A stretch of DNA of 64,000 nucleotides, from contig NZ_AP014815.1 in the NCBI RefSeq assembly GCF_001548095.1, positions 2,913,656 through 2,977,655 of the forward strand, given 5' to 3'. Source of the stretch: Geminocystis sp. NIES-3708. Lineage in GTDB: Bacteria; Cyanobacteriota; Cyanobacteriia; Cyanobacteriales; Cyanobacteriaceae. The notes beneath the pieces were generated by a model. The model had not been told where the DNA came from, did no database searches, and was given only the letters and a program-made list of their open reading frames with translations. The number at the start of each line of letters is the position of its first letter. Positions within the stretch are counted from its first letter, which is position 1. The translations under genes were made by a program, and so were the position numbers. Below, piece after piece: positions 18,520-26,974 of this stretch.

Positions 18520-19626
18520 ATGCGCATTTATTTATATTTGATTGCTGGTATCACTTCCGCCTTAATTGGATGGAATATTGGTCAATTTTTTCTCACAGAT
18601 ATAGGTTTATTACAATCTTTTCCCGAAATTGTTTTATTTCCTTGTATTGCTATTTCTTTAGCCATTGGGATGGTGTTAAATGAAATTTTCATCTCAAGTC
18701 CCACACGTCCTAAAATGTGTTTAAGAAAAGCCATAATTCCTTTATTAATTGCTCTTTCTTTGGGATTAATTATCGGTTTGCTATCTGGTAGTATAGCTCA
18801 AATACTCTTTTTACCATTTTTCAATATTCCTCCTGTAATAGTAAGAACTTTTGGTTGGTTATTAATTGGTGTCGCCGTTGGTTTAGCTGAAGGTTTGACA
18901 TGGCGTTGGGAAACTGTTGAAGCAGGAGACAAAAAACGTTTTCGTCAAAGATTAATTGCCAGTGTGGGAGGTGCAAGTTTAGCCAGTTTGATAGCAGCTA
19001 TTTTGTTTGAATTAGTCAGAATTTTTCTGAAAGAAATGCCCAAAAATCTTTCTTTAATGGAAGATCCTATCGGTTTTAGCATTTTAGGTTTACTTTTAGG
19101 CTTAACTTTCAGTTTAACAGGCTCTCCGAGCTATTTAGTTGCTCTTAGGGCTGGTAGTGGTTTTGAATATGTAAGTCAAGAATTTGCACAAGTCATGCCT
19201 AAATCAATCAATCTTGATAAAGGTTATCCTTCTATTAATCAATTAGTTTTGAGTTTTGTAAGTGATAGCACTACTGACAAAATTGAAGAAGGTTTATCTA
19301 TCAAATTACCATCAAAAGGTAGCCTGAAAATCGGCTCAGAAAAAGACTGTGATATTTGTATTCCTTCATTGGGCGATCATGTTGCGACTATTGAAATAAA
19401 ATCTCGTGAAGCAATATTAATTCCTCATATACTATACTTTAATTATATTGCGATTAATGGTGAAATGTTAAAAACAAAAAAAAATATTACCTTAAAGCAT
19501 AATTATTTATTAACTTTTTATTCTCCAGCTGATAGTGAAAATAATCAAGAAAATCAGCAATTAATTAACTATGAAAAATTCTTCCGTTTTGTCTATTATA
19601 ACCGCTTTTTCGATCCCCAAGGTTAG
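18520..19626 (+). CDS. multi-pass membrane protein with C-terminal FHA-like domain
   Basis: Protein of 368 residues. About six hydrophobic segments fill residues 1-215, including glycine-rich helices (LLIALSLGLIIGLLSG). A cytoplasmic domain of about 140 residues follows; its core GSLKIGSEKDCDICIPSLGDHVATIEI has the shape of a forkhead-associated (phosphothreonine-binding) domain, though the usual Arg and Asn residues are not clear. Function unknown. Its last 56 bases overlap the start of the vWA gene in another frame, so the two are probably translationally coupled in one operon with the lipoproteins behind. Confidence 0.65.
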   Translation: MRIYLYLIAGITSALIGWNIGQFFLTDIGLLQSFPEIVLFPCIAISLAIGMVLNEIFISSPTRPKMCLRKAIIPLLIALSLGLIIGLLSGSIAQILFLPFFNIPPVIVRTFGWLLIGVAVGLAEGLTWRWETVEAGDKKRFRQRLIASVGGASLASLIAAILFELVRIFLKEMPKNLSLMEDPIGFSILGLLLGLTFSLTGSPSYLVALRAGSGFEYVSQEFAQVMPKSINLDKGYPSINQLVLSFVSDSTTDKIEEGLSIKLPSKGSLKIGSEKDCDICIPSLGDHVATIEIKSREAILIPHILYFNYIAINGEMLKTKKNITLKHNYLLTFYSPADSENNQENQQLINYEKFFRFVYYNRFFDPQG

Positions 19627-20848
19627 TCTAATTTTATTATTTTCTATTAGTTTAATTACTCCTAGTTTAGCACAAGAAAAAAATCCTAAAAAAGTTGATA
19701 TTGTACGCACTCCTACCATTAATAATGATAATGTTACTGTCAGAATTAAAGTTACTGGAGAAGACGATCGCCCCGTAATGGGTTTGTCTTATAAAGATTT
19801 TAAGCTACAAGTTGAAGGACAAGATTTAGAAATTAATCCTAGAAACTGGAAATCTCCGGAAGAATCTGAGCCACCCCCTGCATGGATTGTTATTTTGGTG
19901 GATATGAGTGGCAGTATGTTGAGCCCTGATAGTAGCGGTAAAACAAAGCTAGAAGGCGGTATGGAAGCCATTAATCAATTTATTGAGATTTTAGCAAAAC
20001 GAGGTGGTAATACTCAAGTTGCCATCGTGCCTTTTGGAGAAGGAAATGAAAAATGTCAAGGTTATGAAGTTAATACTCAAGAATTAGATAAATTTTTTAG
20101 TCCTAATGATGTTAAATTAACAAATTTTTTAACTTATTTAGCAAGTACAAAACCTTGTGCTTCTACTAATCTTTATGATCCCTTATTAGAAGCAATTAAA
20201 TTCTTCAGTAATGAAAAAGATCCTCGTTTTTATCTTACTGAAGAACAAATAAATAAAGGAGAATTACAACCAAGATTATCAGTAATTTTATTATCAGATG
20301 GTTATCATAATCGCTCAAATGAAGCCAAAGATTTTGCTAAGTTAACGGAAAAATTAGAGTTAAATAATAATATTATTGTTCATACTCTAGGCTATGGTTT
20401 AACTCCTCAACAATTAGCTCAAAAATATAAATTATCGAAACCTGCCACTCGTCAAGATGTCAATAATGGTAAAGTGCCTGAAGAAGAATTTGTTGATGCT
20501 CAAAGATTAGAAGAAATTGCCCAAAAAACAGGCGGAATTGCTGAATTTTCAGGTGATTCAGAGGATATTGCCGAAAATCTCCAGTTATTTCTTAATGCTT
20601 TGTTAGGAGAGTACGAAATTACTTATACAGATCCAAATCCTGAAAGGGGAGCAACTCATACTGTAATATCACAAGTAGAGAATATAAAATCTGAACCTAA
20701 GCCTTATACTATACCAGTTTTTGGGCGTACATTACCGTTAAATATTCGCCTTTTAATTTTCGGTTTAACTTTATTAAGTTTAGGTTTATTTGGGGTTTTA
20801 CCATTTTATTTATGGGGACAAATGCTCAAACAAAAAGCCCTTGAATAA
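19571..20848 (+). CDS. secreted, membrane-anchored von Willebrand factor A protein
   Basis: Protein of 425 residues with a signal peptide (VSLILLFSISLITPSLAQ), a von Willebrand A domain with intact MIDAS motif DMSGSM (Asp111) and an SDG element later, then a C-terminal transmembrane helix near 385-415. The domain binds a divalent metal and usually mediates protein contacts, here probably on the periplasmic face. The ATG lies inside the end of the FHA-like gene, and no later ATG would keep the signal peptide. Partner and role are unknown. Confidence 0.75.
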   Translation: MKNSSVLSIITAFSIPKVSLILLFSISLITPSLAQEKNPKKVDIVRTPTINNDNVTVRIKVTGEDDRPVMGLSYKDFKLQVEGQDLEINPRNWKSPEESEPPPAWIVILVDMSGSMLSPDSSGKTKLEGGMEAINQFIEILAKRGGNTQVAIVPFGEGNEKCQGYEVNTQELDKFFSPNDVKLTNFLTYLASTKPCASTNLYDPLLEAIKFFSNEKDPRFYLTEEQINKGELQPRLSVILLSDGYHNRSNEAKDFAKLTEKLELNNNIIVHTLGYGLTPQQLAQKYKLSKPATRQDVNNGKVPEEEFVDAQRLEEIAQKTGGIAEFSGDSEDIAENLQLFLNALLGEYEITYTDPNPERGATHTVISQVENIKSEPKPYTIPVFGRTLPLNIRLLIFGLTLLSLGLFGVLPFYLWGQMLKQKALE

Positions 20849-20964
20849 TTAATAATTAATGAGTTTCTTAGACTTCGGTAAATAAGGAAGGGAAACCAGT
20901 TTTATCATTAATTTAGTTACGCTTATTATCAATAATTGTTTTTACTTTCTCTCTTTAAAATATC

Positions 20965-21732
20965 ATGTTAATTATAACTAAATTTAATGTTAATAAATGG
21001 TTAAATTTAATTTTTATTTTTTTATTTATTACTGCCTGTCAATATAAAAATAAGTCTAACTTTCAAACAGCAAATAATGATAATTGTTCACCTAAAAATA
21101 ATGTAATTTTAAGTGCAAATAAGGTTAAATTATTAAATTTAGAAGGGGAATATATTAAAGAATCTGGACAATTAAATCAAGGTGAAGTGATGGGTTTTAG
21201 TTTTAATGCTAAGGCAGGAGATATTTTCAAATATAAAACAGATCAAGATCTTTGTATTCATATCTATACACAAAAAAATGATTTAGTTAAAGATGTCGAA
21301 TTACCTATGGATGGTTTATACACTTTACAAATTTATTTACCAAAAGGTTCACAATTATTTGAAATTAATTTTAGTTTAAATGAAGATGAAAAATTAGCCA
21401 AAAAGAAAAATGAAAATGATACAATCTCTAATTATCAATGGGATTTAGCCGATTATCCTCAATCGACTTGTGGTGATGAAAAACCTTCAGATTCTTCTAT
21501 GTATCCAGTGAATTTTTACCCTGTTAATATACCTTATAATGAGAACTATTTCAATATTGTGAGAGAAAGTTATTGTCAAGATTCCTATAAAAAAAAAGAT
21601 AAAATTACAGGAGAAAAAATAATTCAAGTTGCTTCTTTTCTTAGTGAAGATAAGGCTTTGTCTTTTGCTCAATTTATATCAGAAAAAATACCTACTATTA
21701 GTGTCGGTGAACCAACTAAGATTTATCAGTAA
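20965..21732 (+). CDS. lipoprotein, possibly with C-terminal SPOR-like segment
   Basis: Lipoprotein of 255 residues: a hydrophobic leader ends in the lipobox FITAC. Residues about 55-140 form a domain (SGQLNQGEVMGFSFNAKAGD ... VELPMDGLYTLQIYLPKGS) that is repeated in the next gene, so the two genes are tandem paralogues. The C-terminal stretch IIQVASFLSEDKALSFAQFI resembles a SPOR peptidoglycan-binding domain, but weakly. Codons are extremely AT-rich. Function unknown; probably expressed with the vWA gene. Confidence 0.6.
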   Translation: MLIITKFNVNKWLNLIFIFLFITACQYKNKSNFQTANNDNCSPKNNVILSANKVKLLNLEGEYIKESGQLNQGEVMGFSFNAKAGDIFKYKTDQDLCIHIYTQKNDLVKDVELPMDGLYTLQIYLPKGSQLFEINFSLNEDEKLAKKKNENDTISNYQWDLADYPQSTCGDEKPSDSSMYPVNFYPVNIPYNENYFNIVRESYCQDSYKKKDKITGEKIIQVASFLSEDKALSFAQFISEKIPTISVGEPTKIYQ

Positions 21733-21758
21733 TATTTAATAAATTATCCAAATAAACT

Positions 21759-22577
21759 ATGATTTTAATTAAACATCATTTTCCAAAACTATTAATCTGT
21801 ATTTTTTTATTAATCACTGCTTGTAATAAACAGGAAAATATAACTTCTGGGAATAACTCAAATAATACGAATAATTCAACACAAGTCGCCGAAATTGATC
21901 CTAACACGGGATGTTTAAAAACTCCGGGAGAATTGTCTAGTGCAGAAGAAATAAATTTACAAGAAACTGTTGCTAAATCAGGACAATTAACCGCAGGAAA
22001 ATATATAGGTTATACTTTTGAAGGAAAGAAAGGACAAAAATTAAATTACACAACCCCTAATGATATTTGTTTATGGATTTTTCAACCAGATACTAAACTT
22101 TTAGAAGGAGTAGAATTGCCTATTGATGGTAAATATACCATACAAATAAGTTTACTTAAAGGTTCGAGTACTTTTGATTTAGAAATGAGTTTACAAGATA
22201 CTTCTATTGCCTCTAATTCTTCTAATAATCAAAGTGATTCTAACTCAAATTTAGTTGAGAATGTAAAGTCTATTGGCTGGATAAGAATTGGTGCGGTAAA
22301 TGGAGATAATGAATCTTATGTTGGACAACCAATGATTAAAACAACTCAACCAGTTACTATTGCACCTACAAATGTCCCTAATATTGGTGATAAAATAAGT
22401 ATTATAACTACGGTAAATTTAAGAGATAGTTTTCCTAAATATCCTAATTATGATTTACCTAATTCAATTAGTACTTTATCTTCAGGACAACAATTTATTA
22501 TTCTTAATTTAGAAACTTTTGTTGATTATAATTCATCTCCTAATCGAATAATTTGGGCGGAAATTGGATTAAAATAG
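21759..22577 (+). CDS. lipoprotein with C-terminal SH3-like segment, paralogue of the preceding gene
   Basis: Lipoprotein of 272 residues with lipobox LITAC. Residues about 70-145 (SGQLTAGKYIGYTFEGKKGQ ... VELPIDGKYTIQISLLKGSS) are clearly related to the same region of the upstream lipoprotein. A Ser/Asn-rich linker follows, and the last 70 residues (GDKISIITTVNLRDSFP ... SGQQFIIL ... WAEIGLK) look like a bacterial SH3 domain, a fold that often binds cell-wall peptides. It starts 26 bases after the preceding stop. Function unknown; an envelope role is inferred. Confidence 0.6.
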   Translation: MILIKHHFPKLLICIFLLITACNKQENITSGNNSNNTNNSTQVAEIDPNTGCLKTPGELSSAEEINLQETVAKSGQLTAGKYIGYTFEGKKGQKLNYTTPNDICLWIFQPDTKLLEGVELPIDGKYTIQISLLKGSSTFDLEMSLQDTSIASNSSNNQSDSNSNLVENVKSIGWIRIGAVNGDNESYVGQPMIKTTQPVTIAPTNVPNIGDKISIITTVNLRDSFPKYPNYDLPNSISTLSSGQQFIILNLETFVDYNSSPNRIIWAEIGLK

Positions 22578-22597
22578 TTATATTTCTCTCACCTAAA

Positions 22598-23581
22598 ATG
22601 TATATATATAATCATTTAAATGATGCAAATTTTTTTTCAAGTCAAAAATTACCTCCATTAGTAATTTATGAATCTAAATCATTGCAAAGCATTGAAAAAA
22701 ATATTATCAATATAGCTAAATCAAGAAATTTACCATTAGATCAACTGTCTTTTAATTTAATTAATCTTAATTCTATTAATCAAGAATCTATTTTTTATAA
22801 TCAAACAGAAATTAGGTATCCTGCTAGTATTGTAAAATTATTTTGGCTGGTAATTTTTTTTGACAAATATTATAATAATCAATTAAATATAAATCTTATA
22901 AATTCTTTAGACATAAATCAACTTCTAAGAAATATGATTCAAAATTCTGATAATGAATCTGCTAGTAAAATAATGGATTTAATTATAGGAGAAATTATGA
23001 CTATTGAAAATAGTAAAATATTACTTACAGGAGAAGAATTGGAGAAAATTATAGATAAGCGTTATCAAATAAATACTTATTTTTTAAACAAGGGTTTTAC
23101 AAATCTTAATATTACTCAGAAAACTTTACCAATTTATTCATTACAGTTAGATAAAGCTAAAGGATTGGAATTTCAATTACGTCATCCTAACAATGAAAAA
23201 AAACCTATTAGAAATAAATTAACCAGTGAAGATGTCGCTACTTTACTGTATCAAATTTATACTCAAAAATTTCCCCAGTCTGATGAAATGTTAGCTTTAT
23301 TAAAAAGAGATTTAAACCCTAGTGCATGGCAAGATATTCCTTTTAATGCTATCAGGGGATTTTTAGGGGAAGGAATCAAGGATGAAAATGTTGAATTTTA
23401 TTCTAAAATGGGTTGGACTTTTAACAACAGAAATGATGCGGCGATCATAAAAAGTTCTGGTGGTAAAACAGCTTATATATTAGTTATTTTTGGCGATGAT
23501 CCAGCTTACTATAAAGATGTAGAATTTTTATCAAAAGTATCAAAAATGGTTTATGAAGAAATGAGTAAATTTTTCCAATAA
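22598..23581 (+). CDS. serine beta-lactamase/transpeptidase-fold protein (class A-like)
   Basis: Protein of about 327 residues in the serine beta-lactamase superfamily. The SxxK motif is SIVK (Ser77-Lys80 in YPASIVKLFW), the SDN motif is at 117-119 (QNSDNESA), and a KxG-like element appears as SKMGWT. No signal peptide is visible at the preferred ATG 22598; an upstream TTG at 22553 would overlap the preceding lipoprotein. A peptidoglycan or ester hydrolase role is more likely than drug resistance, given the lipoprotein neighbours. Substrate unknown. Confidence 0.6.
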   Translation: MYIYNHLNDANFFSSQKLPPLVIYESKSLQSIEKNIINIAKSRNLPLDQLSFNLINLNSINQESIFYNQTEIRYPASIVKLFWLVIFFDKYYNNQLNINLINSLDINQLLRNMIQNSDNESASKIMDLIIGEIMTIENSKILLTGEELEKIIDKRYQINTYFLNKGFTNLNITQKTLPIYSLQLDKAKGLEFQLRHPNNEKKPIRNKLTSEDVATLLYQIYTQKFPQSDEMLALLKRDLNPSAWQDIPFNAIRGFLGEGIKDENVEFYSKMGWTFNNRNDAAIIKSSGGKTAYILVIFGDDPAYYKDVEFLSKVSKMVYEEMSKFFQ

Positions 23582-24082
23582 TAAAAATACTTATTGTTTT
23601 GAAATAAATTCATTTTTATGTCTTCTTCAATTGTATTAATTAAAGTAACATATTCTAAGACTTATAACAAAAATATTTCGTTTTGTTTATATAAATTATA
23701 TTAAGGTTTCATTTTTTCTACAGTAGTTATGATATTTGAAGAATAAAAAATGATTCAAGTAATATCTTTTATCAATAAAAAAGGCTTTATATTTCGCAAA
23801 ACTTGTCTCTAAAAAATACTTACTGTTAACTGTGATGAGCCAACAATCATTTATCAAAAATAAATTTAATGAGAATTATTTTCAATCTTTTTGACATAAA
23901 ACAAGATAAAAACCTAGTGTCAAGCATAGTTTTTCTACTACAAAAAGAAACTTTGTCTTAAAATTGGTTGATATTTATTTAAAGTCTTGATTTATACTAT
24001 AGCAATTCTATTTTATTTATGATATTTTATTGTAACTAATAATATAGAGTTTATCTATTATCACTTCGACAAAATCTAAAGA
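23582..24082. other. AT-rich spacer before the exopolysaccharide genes
   Basis: No intact gene in these 501 bases. A broken reading from ATG 23834 gives MSQQSFIKNKFNENYFQSF, then two stops, then a stretch KHSFSTTKRNFVLKLVDIYL that loosely recalls the start of polyprenyl-phosphate sugar transferases. The match is too short and the DNA too AT-rich to call a relic. The promoter of the glycosyltransferase should lie at the right end. Confidence 0.35.
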
Positions 24083-25333
24083 ATGAATCACTCTTTCCCT
24101 CGTCAAAAATATAATATTCTTATAATTAATCAATTTTTTCCCCCTGATTATGCGGCTACAGGACAATTAATTGAAGAATTAGCAACTGCTATCACTAAAA
24201 AAGGAATAAAAATCGAAGTGTTTACAGGACAACCTGGTTATGCCTTTGACACCACTGAAGCTCCAAAAAATGAACACATTGGTGAGCTTCATGTGAGAAG
24301 AACAAGAACAACACAAATGTGGCCTGAACGTATTCGAGGGAAAGTAGTTAATAGTGTTTTATTTTTTGTACGTGGTTTTACTCATATTTTACGCCATCAG
24401 AAGAATATCGATTTAGTAATCATAACCACTGCACCTGCTTTTATGACCTGGTTAGGATATTTTACTTATCTTATTTGGAAAAAGAAATATGTTTGCTTAA
24501 TTTATGACTTGTATCCTAACGTAGTTACAGCTTTAAGGATTTTACCGAATAATCACTTTATTATTAAAATATGGCATAAATTGAATTTTCAAACTTGGAC
24601 AAAAGCCCAACAAATCATCGTCTTATCCAGTACAATGAAACAACGAATAATTGAAGTTTGTCCACAAATAAAAGATAAAATTTCTATTATTCATAATTGG
24701 TCTGATGGAGATTTAATTAAACCTATTAAAAAGGAGGATAATTGGTTTGCGAGAAAATATGACTTAGATAAAAAATTTACGATTCTTTATTCAGGAAATA
24801 TGGGGCGTTGTCATGATATGGAAACCATTATTCAAGCCGCTTATCTTCTTAAGGATTATCAACAAGACTTTCAATTCCTTTTTATTGGTAGTGGTGCGCA
24901 ACAAAAGTCAATTATAGAAACTATTAATCAATTATCTTTAAATAATTTTTTATTTCTGCCTTATCAAAATAAAGACACTTTACCTTATTCCCTTACTGCT
25001 TGTGATGTTTCTTTAATTTCCATCGCCAAAGAAATGGAGGGAATTGTTGCCCCTAGTAAACTTTATTCTACCTTAGCTGGGGGAATTCCTGTCGGAGTTA
25101 TTTGTCCAGACACTTCTTTTTTGAAAAAGCTAATCATGGATGCTAAATGTGGTGAAACTTTTAGAAATAATGATGCTCAAGGGTTAGCTAACTTTTTTTT
25201 AAAACTTTATGGTGATAAACAACTTAGATACAAAATGGGTTACAATGCTAGGGAATATTTTTGTAATTATTTTACTAAAGATATTGCTATTAATAAATAT
25301 TTAGAAGTTATTAATAAAGTCCTTTCAAAATGA
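24083..25333 (+). CDS. GT4 family glycosyltransferase, WbuB-like
   Basis: GT-B fold glycosyltransferase of 416 residues. The N-terminal half has FFPPDYAATGQLIEELA, and the C-terminal half holds the nucleotide-sugar site (ILYSGNMGRCHDMETII, LFIGSGAQ) and the GT4 E-x7-E region around EMEGIVAPSKLYSTLAGGIPV. It probably adds a sugar to a lipid-linked exopolysaccharide or O-antigen repeat in the cytoplasm. It is followed at 40 bases by the Wza-like export gene and then the Wzc-like kinase, which supports an exopolysaccharide role. The sugar is not predictable. Confidence 0.82.
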   Translation: MNHSFPRQKYNILIINQFFPPDYAATGQLIEELATAITKKGIKIEVFTGQPGYAFDTTEAPKNEHIGELHVRRTRTTQMWPERIRGKVVNSVLFFVRGFTHILRHQKNIDLVIITTAPAFMTWLGYFTYLIWKKKYVCLIYDLYPNVVTALRILPNNHFIIKIWHKLNFQTWTKAQQIIVLSSTMKQRIIEVCPQIKDKISIIHNWSDGDLIKPIKKEDNWFARKYDLDKKFTILYSGNMGRCHDMETIIQAAYLLKDYQQDFQFLFIGSGAQQKSIIETINQLSLNNFLFLPYQNKDTLPYSLTACDVSLISIAKEMEGIVAPSKLYSTLAGGIPVGVICPDTSFLKKLIMDAKCGETFRNNDAQGLANFFLKLYGDKQLRYKMGYNAREYFCNYFTKDIAINKYLEVINKVLSK

Positions 25334-25373
25334 TTTTCTGAATCTAGTTTTCAATAATTAAAACGAAATTTTC

Positions 25374-26942
25374 ATGATGTTTAAATTAATTTTTTATCAA
25401 ACAATATCTATTTTTATTTTATTGAATTTTTTTTCTACTGTCTCAGCACAAGAATTAAGTCAAAGGCAGTCATTAAAGCCTTTATCTCCCACTAATAATA
25501 AAAATACTAATTATTCTGTGGCACCACAAATTAATTCTCGTCAAGAATTTCCTTATACTCTCGATGCAGGAGATGTCATTGCCTTAGATATCTTTAATGT
25601 ACCTGAATATAGTAGAGAATATCAAGTATTAGTAGATGGGACTCTTAATTTACCTTTAATTAATCGTATTTCTGTTGCAGGATTAACATTAGAGGAAGTA
25701 GAGTCTATCGTTACTCAAGAATATGTTAGTAAGGGATTATTAAGAAATCCTCTTATTAGTGTCAATTTAATTGCACCTCGTCCTGTTATGGTTGCCATTG
25801 TCGGAGAAATTAGGACTCCGGGTTCTTATTCAATACCTTTTGAAGGTACTACCGATAAAGGACGAAAATTTCCTAATCTTATCAGTGCTTTACAATTAGC
25901 GAATGGCATTAATGCTTCGGCTGATCCTCGTCAAGTAAAAGTTATTCGTAACTATAAAGGACAAGAATATACGATTCCCGTCAATTTTTGGAATTTTCTT
26001 GAACAAGGTGATTTAACACAAAATATTATTTTGCGAGATGGCGATCGCATAGTAATTCCTAGTGCGGAAACAGTAGATCCTGTAGAAGTGTTGAGAATGG
26101 CGACGGCTAATTTTTCGGCGAACTTAAGTATTCCCATTACTGTTAGTATAGTTGGGGAAGTTAATCGTCCAGGTCCTTATACCTTAACAGGAGATGATGT
26201 AAGATCTGAAAATTTGGATGATAAATTAACTTTTCAGAATAATAATGTCATTCGAGATGAACAAGTTTTAGCTGGAATTCCCACTGCCACAAGAGCAATA
26301 AAAACCGCAGGAGGATTAACCGCAAAAGCAGATATTCGCAATATTGAAGTACGTCGGACTCTACCATCAGGACAAGAACAAATGTTAAAAGTAAACCTTT
26401 GGGAATTTTTGCAAACAGGAAGATTTCGAGATGATGCTTTACTACAAAATGGCGATCGTATTTTTATTCCTGCGGCAGAAACCATCGATGAGACGGAAGT
26501 ACGTCAAGTAGCCGTCGCTAGTTTTTCCCCTAACCGTATTAATGTCAGTGTGGTAGGAGAAGTCAAAAATCCAGGATTAAAAGAACTACCTCCCAATGTC
26601 AGTTTACAACAAGCCTTATTACAAGCTGGAGGCTTTAATAATGTTCGAGCGAAAGAATATGTCGCTAAACTGGTACGTCTCAATGCTAATGGCACTGTAA
26701 CGGAGAAATCAATTAAAGTAGATTTTTCTGCCCCTTTAAACGGAGAAAATAATCCACCTTTATTAAATAATGACATTGTATTTATTGAACGTTCAACTTT
26801 AGCAGTAGCAGCTGACGTTATATTCTCATCCGTTAATCCCCTTAATCAATTACTGAATACTATTAATCTCTTTAAATCAACTTGGGACTTATTTGATAAC
26901 GATAATAATAGCAATAATAGCTCTGTTATCAGAATAGATTAA
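25374..26942 (+). CDS. polysaccharide export protein, Wza-like with SLBB domains
   Basis: Outer-membrane polysaccharide export protein of 522 residues. A signal peptide (LLNFFSTVSAQ) precedes the poly_export domain (YTLDAGDVIALDIFNVPEYSREYQV, about 65-145) and three soluble beta-grasp repeats (each with VGEV-type strands, at about 145, 260 and 385). The long three-SLBB layout is common in cyanobacteria. It should form the periplasmic/outer-membrane conduit working with the Wzc-like protein encoded 32 bases downstream. Confidence 0.85.
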   Translation: MMFKLIFYQTISIFILLNFFSTVSAQELSQRQSLKPLSPTNNKNTNYSVAPQINSRQEFPYTLDAGDVIALDIFNVPEYSREYQVLVDGTLNLPLINRISVAGLTLEEVESIVTQEYVSKGLLRNPLISVNLIAPRPVMVAIVGEIRTPGSYSIPFEGTTDKGRKFPNLISALQLANGINASADPRQVKVIRNYKGQEYTIPVNFWNFLEQGDLTQNIILRDGDRIVIPSAETVDPVEVLRMATANFSANLSIPITVSIVGEVNRPGPYTLTGDDVRSENLDDKLTFQNNNVIRDEQVLAGIPTATRAIKTAGGLTAKADIRNIEVRRTLPSGQEQMLKVNLWEFLQTGRFRDDALLQNGDRIFIPAAETIDETEVRQVAVASFSPNRINVSVVGEVKNPGLKELPPNVSLQQALLQAGGFNNVRAKEYVAKLVRLNANGTVTEKSIKVDFSAPLNGENNPPLLNNDIVFIERSTLAVAADVIFSSVNPLNQLLNTINLFKSTWDLFDNDNNSNNSSVIRID

Positions 26943-26974
26943 AACTTTAAATTTAATTATTATTAACAAAAATT

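Noticed and set aside
23834-24080. Broken frame resembling the start of a sugar transferase
   Set aside because: The likeness is about 12 residues with several stops; insufficient to call a pseudogene.
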